From positions 1-64,000 of the forward strand of contig NZ_AWOR01000026.1 of the NCBI RefSeq assembly GCF_000761245.1: a stretch of 64,000 nucleotides of DNA. Reading direction: 5' to 3'. This DNA is from Comamonas testosteroni. Lineage in GTDB: Bacteria; Pseudomonadota; Gammaproteobacteria; Burkholderiales; Burkholderiaceae_C. The notes beneath the pieces were generated by a model that did not search any database, was not told the origin of the DNA, and saw nothing but the letters and a program-made list of their open reading frames with translations. This document shows, one piece after another, positions 15,807-24,609 of the stretch (positions are counted from its first letter, which is position 1; every line of letters starts with the position of its first letter). A program made the position numbers and the translations under genes.

Positions 15807-17564
15807 TCATTTCTTCGCCATTCCGACCTTCGCTGCCCGCTCATTGCGAAGAGCAAGCAACTTGGCACGCGCCGCTTCTTTGCCCAAAGGCCCATTGCCT
15901 TCGACCGCCACTCGCACTGGATTGGCGACGGCGTTGGCCGATCCTTCGTGAAAAGCTTTCAGCGATGCTTCTTTCTGGGCCTGTTGAGCATCGGCCTGTT
16001 TGGCTAACTCAATGCGCTCTGCAGCGATGACGGGGGCATACGCCCAGATGCATTCGCCGGCTCTATATTTCTTCACCACACTGTTTAGCCAGGCCACTGG
16101 CGACTTCACTTTATGAAATCGCCGGTTCGCACCTTCCATCTCGTCCAACGCTTGCTGTTGTTGCTCAAGGGGAAACTTGGCCAGCACCTTGGAGAGGGAC
16201 GCGTGCAGTGACTTCTCAATCCAGGTGGGGAAGATGAGGCCAGAGGCAAGTCCGGCATTCAGCTTGTCCGAACTCGAAGACTTACCACCCTCACCTGCCT
16301 GAACGTCAGCCGTGCTGCTGGTGTTCACCGGCGAAGTAGTAGTGGATTGAATAGAAGTCCTTTGAATATTGATTGCGGGAAACGGCAGATCAAGCCTGCA
16401 GGTTTCGTCCAAAGAGTCAGGCTCTTGTTTGCAGGAAACGGCAAACGATTCCTTCGCTCCACCCTCGCTACCCTTATCGCTAAAGCTCTTCGCTAACTCC
16501 TTGCTGGCATTGGAGATTTGCTCCGACTTGGCGGGCTGCTCACTGATCGAAGAAGTAGCTCCAGCTTGTCGGATTTCGACAGGCTTGTGAGGCACCAGAT
16601 CGTCGTTCAAAAAAGACAGCAAGAGATCGCGCGGGCGGGGAGCAGGCGGGGTCGCGGACAGTCCAAGCGTCGCTTGCGAGAACGCGAATGAAAGCCCGGA
16701 CAGGTCCAGCGTCTGGTTCGTGGCTGGAGCGCTATTTGACGGTGCAGCCTTCGTTGACGCCGCAGGAGTAGCCTTGTCCGCGTCAGCCTTGCGAGGCAAA
16801 GGCTTGATGCTTTGCCCACGCAGGCACAGCAGAATGGCGTCGAAGTTAATGCGGACCAAAGCTCCGCCGATGCCGACCTCGTTAATGAATCCAGCCTTCT
16901 TCAGCCGCTCCCGAGCATTGCGCTGGACCTTCGGACCGAGCACAAGCGCTGTTGAGATTTCATCCTGGCTGACCGGGATAGCGCCATCGGTGAGCTGGCC
17001 TAGCTTCAGACACTCCCGGTGCCGCTGCAGCAGATAGGCCAAGTACAGCCCGCCTGCGATGCTTCCAGCCACATCAGCCAGGGGCTTGTAGTAGACCTTG
17101 CAGCCCTTGAACCAGCTACTTGCCAAGTCCCACGTAAGTTTCTGCCCCTTGCCGCGCATGGCCAATGCCTTGGCGAGTGCAGGTACGTTCAGGCGGTAGT
17201 TCAGCACCGCAGGACGCCCAACGAGCATCTCTTCGAGAACGCCCTCGCCCATCAGCAGCTCGCGCACACTGGCTTGCTCGGTGCGGGTCAGCCCAATGGC
17301 CGACTTCCACTGCTGCAAGGACATAAAGAACCAGCCACCGCGCTCGGGATGGTTGCGGAGACTGTGGCGCGTCCAGTAGAGCGCCATGCCCACGAAGATG
17401 GCGGCTTTGTGGCCGAATTTTTCAGCCAGCACCGGATGAAATGGAACGAAACCTCGATCGTCCAGATGCAGAAAAATTTGCTCGGCACCCTGGTGGATCG
17501 GCGCATCCTCCGGCAGTTCATAACGAACTGTTGGAATTGCTGCGAGTGAAAGAGAGCCGCGCAC
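15807..17564 (-). CDS. STY4528-family ICE protein
   Basis: The protein has 585 residues. The N-terminal part (FVPFHPVLAEKFGHKAAIF then GMALYWTRHSLRNHPER) matches the STY4528 family of SPI-7/PFGI-1-class ICEs, labelled pathogenicity relocation protein without a proven role. Two winged-helix-like segments are visible near residues 80-120 and 190-240, giving it a replication-initiator look; this is inferred. The middle (residues 270-430) is low-complexity linker. The start is taken as GTG at 17564 because GGAG lies seven bases upstream; a TTG at 17570 is too close to it. It starts 12 bp after the preceding stop. Confidence 0.8.
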   Translation of the reverse strand: MRGSLSLAAIPTVRYELPEDAPIHQGAEQIFLHLDDRGFVPFHPVLAEKFGHKAAIFVGMALYWTRHSLRNHPERGGWFFMSLQQWKSAIGLTRTEQASVRELLMGEGVLEEMLVGRPAVLNYRLNVPALAKALAMRGKGQKLTWDLASSWFKGCKVYYKPLADVAGSIAGGLYLAYLLQRHRECLKLGQLTDGAIPVSQDEISTALVLGPKVQRNARERLKKAGFINEVGIGGALVRINFDAILLCLRGQSIKPLPRKADADKATPAASTKAAPSNSAPATNQTLDLSGLSFAFSQATLGLSATPPAPRPRDLLLSFLNDDLVPHKPVEIRQAGATSSISEQPAKSEQISNASKELAKSFSDKGSEGGAKESFAVSCKQEPDSLDETCRLDLPFPAINIQRTSIQSTTTSPVNTSSTADVQAGEGGKSSSSDKLNAGLASGLIFPTWIEKSLHASLSKVLAKFPLEQQQQALDEMEGANRRFHKVKSPVAWLNSVVKKYRAGECIWAYAPVIAAERIELAKQADAQQAQKEASLKAFHEGSANAVANPVRVAVEGNGPLGKEAARAKLLALRNERAAKVGMAKK

Positions 17565-17576
17565 TGACAAGCTCCA

Positions 17577-18023
17577 TCAGTGCGCAGCTGCGGCTACGGA
17601 GGTTGTCGCTGCACTGCGCATTGCGCTGGCCAAGGGCATGGCTTGCTGCTGCAAAAGCTCAAGCAAGCGCCGCTTCGAGATCCGATAGGTAATGATGCGG
17701 CCCTGACCAGCTTGCTCATGCAGGATGCCCAAGTCCACGAGGGTCTTGCGGCAGGTTTGCTGCTGTGCCCTCGTTATGCCGGTGTCCTTGGTGCAGCATG
17801 ACGATGACATAAGGATTTCGAAAAAATCCTCCGACTCGCTGCGACGTTCCCGCTCCATCGCATAGGTAAGCCAGAGTGCGCTTAAGACGTTACCAGTGAG
17901 ATCCACGAATGCGCGGTTGATGGTGATGGGCTCTTGGCCGATGAGTTCCAGAAACAGTGCGGACTTCAGAAATTCACTATCACTATTCGACAGCTGGGCG
18001 GATAAATTCTTGGTGTTCTTCAT
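17577..18023 (-). CDS. Winged-helix-like ICE protein
   Basis: The protein has 148 residues from MKNTKNLSAQLSNSD; the open frame extends to 18332, but that part overlaps the DUF2857 gene and is not credible. The C-terminal half (GITRAQQQTCRKTLVDLG then ILHEQAGQGRIITYRI) closely follows the winged-helix segment of the next gene product, STY4528. Its first half (ALFLELIGQEPITINRAF) is unrecognised. Position between DUF2857 and STY4528 suggests a role in element replication or regulation. Confidence 0.65.
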   Translation of the reverse strand: MKNTKNLSAQLSNSDSEFLKSALFLELIGQEPITINRAFVDLTGNVLSALWLTYAMERERRSESEDFFEILMSSSCCTKDTGITRAQQQTCRKTLVDLGILHEQAGQGRIITYRISKRRLLELLQQQAMPLASAMRSAATTSVAAAAH

Positions 18024-18072
18024 GTTCAAGCTATATCGATAATGGTTGTAAATAGAACGTCCTACGGCTGAT

Positions 18073-18696
18073 TTATTTTCCAACCGGGAAAGCATTTCTC
18101 CTGGGAAGAGCCAGGCTATCCGCGTCTTCAAACTCTTTGAGTGTTGAATAAAGCGAGTCGATGGTGTACTCCGCAAAACGAGAATGCAGCTCGAAAATCC
18201 AATCACGTAGAGATTTCCCAGGCGCCGATTGGCTGGTAATTTCGGCCCAAGCTTGATGAATCTGATCCCGAACATCAAACTTCTTGGGTAATTTGGCCCT
18301 ACCGCCGGTGACGCTTCCACCAACCAATTCACGCATCCTACGAATATCGTCTGCGGAGCGCTTAAAAAGCCGGGTAATCAGTGCACGCGATGCGCCATTA
18401 CGCACAAAATACTCGCAAAGTGCATCGTCTTGCCGTTGTCGGTCCAGGCCTTCCAGTTGCTGCCGGAGTTCGCCAGGAGAAAATACGAGTTTAACCCTCG
18501 TTAACTTAGTAGAAATATCCAGAATATCGCGAGTCTTGCGATGCCGAAGTTGGTCAATCAGTTCGGCATCGCAACCCATCTGCAATAACTGATCTATTCC
18601 ATCCTCGGTTTCGATAGCACGAATTACCTCCGTCAGCAGCAGAAAATTTAGCTGCGGATTCGTGTGAATATCGACGGGAACAATATGATCTGTCAT
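18073..18696 (-). CDS. DUF2857 protein, BisC-like ICE activator
   Basis: The 207-residue protein starts MTDHIVPVDIHTNPQLNF and has the DUF2857 features DALCEYFVRNGASRALITRL and an arginine-rich helix. In ICEclc a DUF2857 protein distantly related to FlhC (BisC) forms, with a ParB-domain protein (BisD), the master activator of transfer genes. The same gene order, ParA - ParB - DUF2857, is seen here, so a BisC role is inferred. It follows the ParB-like gene by 16 bp and has no strong ribosome site, hinting at coupled translation. Confidence 0.75.
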   Translation of the reverse strand: MTDHIVPVDIHTNPQLNFLLLTEVIRAIETEDGIDQLLQMGCDAELIDQLRHRKTRDILDISTKLTRVKLVFSPGELRQQLEGLDRQRQDDALCEYFVRNGASRALITRLFKRSADDIRRMRELVGGSVTGGRAKLPKKFDVRDQIHQAWAEITSQSAPGKSLRDWIFELHSRFAEYTIDSLYSTLKEFEDADSLALPRRNAFPVGK

Positions 18697-18712
18697 TGCT
18701 TAACTAACGTGT

Positions 18713-20401
18713 TTATTCCGTAAATAACGGTTTATAGGCTTCGCGGCTATCCTCTTGCACGGCGATATTAAATTCAGCGAGTGTTTGCATCAGTGCAGAC
18801 AAGCATCTAGCAACCGCCGCATTGCCGAAGAGATACCCATAATGGTCAGAAGTGACATAAAGCTGCCCATTCTTCCCGCACAGAATTGCTCTATCTGTGC
18901 ACTCCTGACGGAACGTATCAACGCCAGCCTGAATAGCCTTTACCCAGCGGCTTTCTGGGTCGAATTTCGAGAGTAGGTTTGCGTTGCACTGCCCGGTTTG
19001 CGTTGCAAGAAATGGCCAGAGATACACACGCAGAGTTTCGAGTTCTTCGGAGAGCTTTTGATCGCCCAAATACGACATACGTTCTGGAATATCCACCAAG
19101 AACCCGTATGGCAATGCCGGCATTGGCTTCACGAAGTCCGACAACGGTACGACAGCATTCAGATCCACAAGATTCTGCGATAGCCGTGCGGAAAACGCTG
19201 CCAGCTTGTCTGCTGGGCCAGCACCCGCCCCTTGCCGATCGGCCTTTGTGGTGGCTTTTTTACTGCTAGGCGATGCAGCCGCCGACACGCCGCCAAGCAT
19301 TCCCGACAGTGGCGCCTGCTTGGCTTGCTGTTGCACCTTCTTGTTCTCGCTCTCTATCGAGCGCATGTCCTCAACAGAAAGCTTCGGGTCCTGGAGATAG
19401 GACTGGACGACTGACTCGATATGGTCGGCGGCAATGCCAAAGTGCTTCGAGGATACAGACTGGATCTGGGTGAGCAGCGATTGAACATCCAACTTGACCT
19501 CTGTCCGGCTTGCAGGATCGGCCTCGGAGTTCGCTTGCTCCATGGCCTCAAGATCGGTCGCGTGCATCAAGAAGATTTCCTCGATGGAGTTTTTGACCTC
19601 ATCACGCTTATCAAACTTAGATGCCATTTCGTGAAGTGCTGAAACGGTAGGACGAATATTTATATTCACGTCAGACGTTTGAAGCCAATTACCAATCAAC
19701 GCGAGATTTTCGACAGCGAAGATGAAGTTTTGAACCATCCTCACGCCATAGCTCAATCCAACCTCTTTAAGTGCTTTATTAAGTTCGGTGGCGGATAATG
19801 ATTTAGCAGTCTCCTTCTCAATTTCACGCTTGTAATTCATCACGCCCTGAGCTCGCTCCCAGAACGAAATATCACTTCGATTGTCGTTTTCGCTCAAGTG
19901 CGCGGCAATGACAGCAGCCTCGCCAGGCCACTTTCGAGTAACGACATGGATGCGCCGCAGTTTCTCGACGCCTTCATTCACCAGCTCTTTTGCGATCTCC
20001 ACACGAGTATTTCCGCCACCATATGGAAAATACTTCTCCGTAGGGTTTCGACGCGTAACCGAGAACATGTTGGTGATACCATCGACCTTCATACTCGCTT
20101 TGATTTCCGCCCGCTGGGAATTAGCTTTCTTGCGAGGATTCAGCGAATATTCATCAATATCAAAAACATCCAAGACGATGATGGAGCCATCAATCTCATC
20201 CATCGGATCAAAACTGGTAGTTGATCTTTCAGAGTCTCGATGAAGAGCTGCTTTAGCCGCCTCAAGACGTGCTTGATTTGGAGTGAGCTTTGGTTTATCT
20301 GGTGCAGTCATAGCTGACGCCCCTTGCTTATTTCCAGGGGACGTAGTTAGGTTTAGCGAGGCTGCCCGTTCGCGAGCAGTCATGGTTTCAGGTGTACGCA
20401 T
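18713..20401 (-). CDS. ParB-family ICE protein, BisD-like
   Basis: The 562-residue protein belongs to the PFGI-1-class ParB family. The ParB/Srx core is at residues 80-200, with DEYSLNPRKK, YFPYGGGNTRVEIAKEL and AAVIAAHLSENDNRSDISFWERA. A KorB-like helical region and a long C-terminal domain follow. AGGAGG is five bases before the ATG at 20401. In ICEclc the equivalent (BisD) pairs with the DUF2857 protein to activate transfer and may also aid partition. It starts 15 bp after parA. Confidence 0.85.
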   Translation of the reverse strand: MRTPETMTARERAASLNLTTSPGNKQGASAMTAPDKPKLTPNQARLEAAKAALHRDSERSTTSFDPMDEIDGSIIVLDVFDIDEYSLNPRKKANSQRAEIKASMKVDGITNMFSVTRRNPTEKYFPYGGGNTRVEIAKELVNEGVEKLRRIHVVTRKWPGEAAVIAAHLSENDNRSDISFWERAQGVMNYKREIEKETAKSLSATELNKALKEVGLSYGVRMVQNFIFAVENLALIGNWLQTSDVNINIRPTVSALHEMASKFDKRDEVKNSIEEIFLMHATDLEAMEQANSEADPASRTEVKLDVQSLLTQIQSVSSKHFGIAADHIESVVQSYLQDPKLSVEDMRSIESENKKVQQQAKQAPLSGMLGGVSAAASPSSKKATTKADRQGAGAGPADKLAAFSARLSQNLVDLNAVVPLSDFVKPMPALPYGFLVDIPERMSYLGDQKLSEELETLRVYLWPFLATQTGQCNANLLSKFDPESRWVKAIQAGVDTFRQECTDRAILCGKNGQLYVTSDHYGYLFGNAAVARCLSALMQTLAEFNIAVQEDSREAYKPLFTE

Positions 20402-20416
20402 GCTTTCCTCCTAAAA

Positions 20417-21310
20417 TTAATTGGAGGGTGCGTTCAGATCGAGATATTGGGGGTGGTTAGATGCGTACATCTCCGACACGCTGGGCACAATTTCCCAAAG
20501 AAGGGAATGAAGCGTGTTGGACGCTTTCACTGGATCAACCCAATGCACTGGAACTCCGGCACTGGCCGCTTTTTTCCAAGCCGTTGCATCGGGAACATCG
20601 GTATCCAGCATCGTGATTTTTCCGCTCAGCTCAATAAAGCTTTCGCGAATCATTGCGGACATTTCCTTGCTATCGCTAGTCTTCTGGCTTTTATTGAGAA
20701 ATGCCTTCATCTGAGGCATCTTCAAGCCCATGCTAGACACGCTATCGTGGCGTTCAATGAGTGCCTTCACATTTGCGATGAACTCGCGAGCAGAGATCAT
20801 GTCTGGCGTTGCAGGCACAAGAAGCAGATCAGCAGCAACCACAGCAGCATCTTGCAGATGACCCACAGCACCTTGGGTATCAATAATCACCACGTCATAT
20901 GCGCTAGCGATTGCAGGGTGCTTCAAGGGGTTCTTGAAGCTGAACTGCATGCTCACTGGATTGCGATTGGCCATCCAGACCTGCAAAGACGAGTCCTTGG
21001 CGTCAGAGCGAACGATATGCAGGCAACCGCCCTCGCTCTTAGGTGCCTTCTCAAGCTTGCCTTGATAGGAAGTCGGTGGCAGTTGGCAATGCGAGATGCA
21101 GTCCGGGGTCAGTGCACCAGACTGCACCAACTGCGTGAGCCCAAAAGGTGCCGCATAGCGCAGCTGGTAATAGCGTGAGAGCGACGGCTGAATATCGCCG
21201 TCGATCAGCAGCGTCCTAAAGCCGATGTCGTGCAGCAGGCCGCCCAGATTCGCAGCTGTAGTTGTCTTGCCGACTCCGCCCTTAGAAGCCAGAACAGTGA
21301 TGATGAACAT
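20417..21310 (-). CDS. parA: ParA-family partition ATPase of the ICE
   Basis: The 297-residue protein starts MFIITVLASKGGVGKTTT, with the deviant Walker A KGGVGKTT, Walker B region YDVVIIDTQGAVG and LVPATPDMISAREF. These mark a ParA/MinD-type ATPase. GAGGA six bases upstream selects the ATG at 21310. It opens the leftward ParA - ParB - DUF2857 operon. In ICEs, ParA stabilises or controls the element. No alpA gene, often first in this operon, is visible. A 10-bp inverted repeat lies directly upstream. Confidence 0.9.
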   Translation of the reverse strand: MFIITVLASKGGVGKTTTAANLGGLLHDIGFRTLLIDGDIQPSLSRYYQLRYAAPFGLTQLVQSGALTPDCISHCQLPPTSYQGKLEKAPKSEGGCLHIVRSDAKDSSLQVWMANRNPVSMQFSFKNPLKHPAIASAYDVVIIDTQGAVGHLQDAAVVAADLLLVPATPDMISAREFIANVKALIERHDSVSSMGLKMPQMKAFLNKSQKTSDSKEMSAMIRESFIELSGKITMLDTDVPDATAWKKAASAGVPVHWVDPVKASNTLHSLLWEIVPSVSEMYASNHPQYLDLNAPSN

Positions 21311-21320
21311 TGAAAGTCCT

Positions 21321-21348
21321 CGTTGAATGGTTGTTGATCCATTCAACG
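21321..21348. promoter_or_regulatory. Inverted repeat upstream of parA
   Basis: Perfect 10-bp arms CGTTGAATGG and CCATTCAACG flank an eight-base spacer, 11 bp before the parA ATG. The position suits an operator for ParA or ParB autoregulation, or a leader hairpin masking the ribosome site. Confidence 0.6.
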
Positions 21349-21592
21349 GGAGCTGAAGTTCGCTCGCGCATTGGTAGGCCGTTGCGACCCAAACTTAGGC
21401 CGCAGTGGCCCTCAGAAGCCACCCTTGATCGATGGTTATTTCGTAACCTTTTGTTGAATATCAGGCAAAAAGCCTTGACTTCCAGCTTAAAAAAGTGTCA
21501 GAAAATATACATCGCATCTTCTAAAGAAGAAGTTCGGACAGAGGCGCCACGACCGTGATACCTGCTCCCAGCTTGCTCAGAATTTCCGCTCT

Positions 21593-21976
21593 ATGTACCG
21601 AAGCCTGGGCATGGATCTGCCTGCGTGCGCGAAGTTTCTCCATGTGTCGACCAGGACTGTACATAACTGGGAATCCGGCAAGCACGACATCCCGTTCGCC
21701 ACGTACAAGCTGCTGCGACTGCTCAATCGTATGGAGCTGCCTGGCCAGTCCTGGCAAGGCTGGTGCTTCTATGGCAACAAGCCGATTTCACCTGAAGGTC
21801 GCTCGTTCGAAGGCAAGGACAGTAGCTGGTGGGGACTGTTGCTCTTGAGGGCACGCGTGAACGACCGTCTCACGCAACGCTTGGGGGTCGAAGGCGCAGC
21901 GCCGGCCCTAAATGGCAGTTCACGAGGTTTTTCAGACGGTTCTGATTTATCCCGGGCAATTTCTTATGGATACTGA
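21593..21976 (+). CDS. VC1465-family Xer recombination activation factor-like protein
   Basis: The 127-residue protein MYRSLGMDLPACAKFLHVS, then TRTVHNWESGKHDIPFATYK and a tail containing EGRSFEGKDSSWWGLLLL, has the helix-turn-helix and SWW motif of the VC1465/XafT family. XafT of phage TLC activates XerD-dependent recombination; others sit in phage or ICE borders. The frame is open back to 21491 but no ribosome site or other start codon is seen, so the N-terminus may be truncated. It is divergent from parA. The last 30 residues look degenerate. Confidence 0.6.
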   Translation: MYRSLGMDLPACAKFLHVSTRTVHNWESGKHDIPFATYKLLRLLNRMELPGQSWQGWCFYGNKPISPEGRSFEGKDSSWWGLLLLRARVNDRLTQRLGVEGAAPALNGSSRGFSDGSDLSRAISYGY

Positions 21977-22197
21977 AATTCAGCAAGCAGGTGAATCGCA
22001 GCAACGTTGGTTTCTGACTTTTGCCAGAAGCGCTAGCAACGTGTTTCTACGGTGATCCATCGGACTTTGACTGGGTCCTTGAAAACTCGCGCTTAGGAAT
22101 ACAAGCGCGGACTTAGGCCGAGCTGCGATAGGAGCCCATCGTGGGCGCGAGGTGTGAGCAGATGGCATAGCCACCTCTACTAAGAAAGGGGTAAATC

Positions 22198-23031
22198 ATG
22201 AAGAACGACTTCGCCATAAGCGTTGAAGTTGCAACAGTATCTGGCACGAGCCGACTTGTTGATCGAATCTGCAACGGCATCTTGGCCGGGGAGTTCTCGG
22301 TGGCGTTCCAACCGATCATTGACGTGCACTCTGGCCGCACGGTGGGAGCCGAAGCTCTATTGCGCTGGCAACATCCGGAGCTCGGTCAACTGTTGCCCGG
22401 AGCCTTCGTTAAGGCGCTAATGAAACCCGAAGCCGCATGGGCAACAACAGCGTTTGTCATCGATGAAGTGTGTCGGCAACTGAGCGCCTCGATGACCACC
22501 TCCTCAGCAGCTGTCCATGAAAATGGCGCCGAGCTGCAGTTCGTGTCGTTCAATGTTTTGCCGTCCCAACTTAATGACCCAAGACTTGAAACGCTGATCC
22601 TCTCGTCATCTTTAATGCATCGTATCAATCCATCGCAGATTCTGATTGAATTGCTCGAGTGCGAGCCGATAGTTGATCAAGCTGAGCTGCAGCAAGACAT
22701 TGAGAGGCTGCAGCGGCTGGGAGTGCGCGTTGCCATCGACGACTTTGGCAGCGGTGCATGGACCTTAAGCGATCTGGCAAACCTCAAGATAGATGTCGTC
22801 AAAATCAGCGGTAAGCTTGTGAACCGAGGCTCACTGGATGCAAGAACGAGGCCTATTCTTGGCGGCATGATCGGTTTGCTTTCAGATCTTGGAGTCGCGG
22901 CTGTCGTGGAGGGGATCGAGTCGATGGACCAACGGGCTTGGATTGAAACGCAGAAGCCTGTTATGGCGCAAGGCTATGGCTACGCGAGACCTCAACCTTG
23001 TCTGCGCTCTGCACTAGATATCGAAGCATAG
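22198..23031 (+). CDS. Stand-alone EAL-domain c-di-GMP phosphodiesterase
   Basis: The 277-residue protein is almost entirely an EAL domain. Key residues are present: GAEALLRW, FNVLPSQL (Asn), IELLE (two Glu), AIDDFGSG (Asp-Asp), VVKIS (Lys), VVEGIES (Glu) and AQGYGYARPQP (Gln). It should hydrolyse c-di-GMP. There is no receiver or PAS domain. AAAGGGG precedes the ATG. It stands beside a NarL-type regulator and two BvgS-like kinases, recalling Pseudomonas Roc/Sad loci in which EAL proteins and BvgS-type sensors control fimbriae and biofilm. Confidence 0.9.
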   Translation: MKNDFAISVEVATVSGTSRLVDRICNGILAGEFSVAFQPIIDVHSGRTVGAEALLRWQHPELGQLLPGAFVKALMKPEAAWATTAFVIDEVCRQLSASMTTSSAAVHENGAELQFVSFNVLPSQLNDPRLETLILSSSLMHRINPSQILIELLECEPIVDQAELQQDIERLQRLGVRVAIDDFGSGAWTLSDLANLKIDVVKISGKLVNRGSLDARTRPILGGMIGLLSDLGVAAVVEGIESMDQRAWIETQKPVMAQGYGYARPQPCLRSALDIEA

Positions 23032-23581
23032 ATCCGCCGCATTGCTTCATTCGCAGCGACTCCCTCCGCTCGCGCAGTGGTCCCGTTGTGCAATGCTTAG
23101 TAGAGACCCTCTTCTACGCCATCGCTCCTACTTAACTCTATGAGCATAGTATTTACCCATCGTAGGTGTGCATCCAGAGGAAGACCGGCTGCATTCAGCC
23201 ACTTCAACGACAGCAGCCAAGGTTAGTGTTGCCGCTTCAAAGCAGGAGGAGATATTGCGCTCAGCGATTGCCAGATGCTCGACCCTTTCAATGGAGATCC
23301 GACCCGGCAGAGCCTCTTCGAGCATTGTCTAAGAGCTTGGGCGCATAGAAGGACGCCATAGATATCGGCTGAACCAGGAAGATCGGAGTGCCTGCTGCCC
23401 TCCCCTTGCAGTTTTTTTGAAAAGCCGCGGCAGAGCACACCTATGGTGCTCAAGGATTGACCTCGCCGCGACAGTTGGCGCATCAGACAGATGCCGAGCA
23501 CTTCACCTTCCTCAGATTTCGGTACGGCGGTCGCTCGGGTCAACGATTTCTGCCACGCTCGAAATCACAAGGGCTGGTCGC
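23032..23581. other. Intergenic stretch between EAL and response-regulator genes
   Basis: About 550 bases hold only short reverse-strand frames (23128-23325 and 23223-23543) without recognisable motifs or ribosome sites. The two genes around it point towards each other. It may contain decayed coding DNA from the same horizontally acquired locus, but nothing specific can be shown. Confidence 0.4.
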
Positions 23582-24289
23582 TCAGCGCTCCTCTAGCAGC
23601 TTGCGGGATGCAAATAGCTCGGCATCGCTGCGGATACCAAGCTTTCGAAGTGCCGATTGCTTTTGCGTGCTAATCGTCTTAGAGCTGCGAGCGAATTTCG
23701 CCGCGATGTCAGACACGGACATGCCCGCGAGATAGCAGCGAAGCACTTCATGCTCGCGCGGACTTAGGCTTAAGATCGCAGATGGGCCGGAGTCGGACGC
23801 CGACGCACTCTCGGCGCTCACGACTTTTTGTCTCGCAAAGCGAGGGTCCGGCATCGAGCTCGACATGAGCTTACCGGACAACTCTGCGCTGATGTAGGGA
23901 CGGCCTCTCGCGACGACGAAGATTGCATCCGCGAGTTTGCTGAGATTTTCGCTCTTACCGAAAAAGCCGAGCGCACCCGCGCGCATTGTCATGTTGACGG
24001 TCGCAGGCGTATCGCTACTAGACGTCATCAAGATCTTGCATTCCGGGAAACGTGTACTGATAAGCTTGACCAGATTGAGGCCGTCGATCTCGCCAGGACC
24101 TAGTGTGTAGTCGAGCAACACCACGTCTGCGTGATTCGCCTGGAGCCAGCAAATTAAGTCACGCGATTTCCCGAAGCTCGCCACCACTGCAATGTCATTC
24201 CTCTCCGCCAGATAACTGGAGATCCCATGTTGGACTACGGTATGGTCGTCCAGGATCACGACCCGGATCACCCGGTGTTCTGGCCTCAT
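23582..24289 (-). CDS. NarL/FixJ-type response regulator
   Basis: The 235-residue protein has an N-terminal receiver (VVILDDHTVV, phospho-Asp in VVLLDYTLGP, Thr/Ser in MTSSSD, Lys in FFGKSEN) and a C-terminal LuxR-type helix-turn-helix (LSPREHEVLRCYLAGMSVSD). This is the BvgA/RcsB/EvgA layout that partners BvgS-like sensors. The ATG at 24289 has AAAGGG six bases upstream. It is divergent from the 24610 kinase. In Burkholderia cenocepacia a regulator of this kind (CblR) acts with two hybrid kinases on cable pili, which matches the context here. Confidence 0.88.
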   Translation of the reverse strand: MRPEHRVIRVVILDDHTVVQHGISSYLAERNDIAVVASFGKSRDLICWLQANHADVVLLDYTLGPGEIDGLNLVKLISTRFPECKILMTSSSDTPATVNMTMRAGALGFFGKSENLSKLADAIFVVARGRPYISAELSGKLMSSSMPDPRFARQKVVSAESASASDSGPSAILSLSPREHEVLRCYLAGMSVSDIAAKFARSSKTISTQKQSALRKLGIRSDAELFASRKLLEER

Positions 24290-24609
24290 TACTGGCCCTT
24301 TCATTCTTGAGAAATGGTTTTGAATAGCTGGTTCATCTCTAGTTGTCACAAGCAGTTACCAATGCGGATGACCATCGGAATCAGAGCATAGCCTTTCAAG
24401 ATAATTTATATATCCTCCGCCTAAACCGGTCGGAGGCTCGCGTTCATCACTGGCGCCCGAGCAACTTCAGATAACGTAGTGATTCGGTGGTGGAGAAGGC
24501 TGTACAAAGGATGATATGTGCCGTGCGTTGCGCTCGCGAGGCACAGCCTATGATTGCAGGCGCGTCTCTTGAGTTGACCCGGATTCAGACGGGCGATACT
24601 GCCGCAGAT

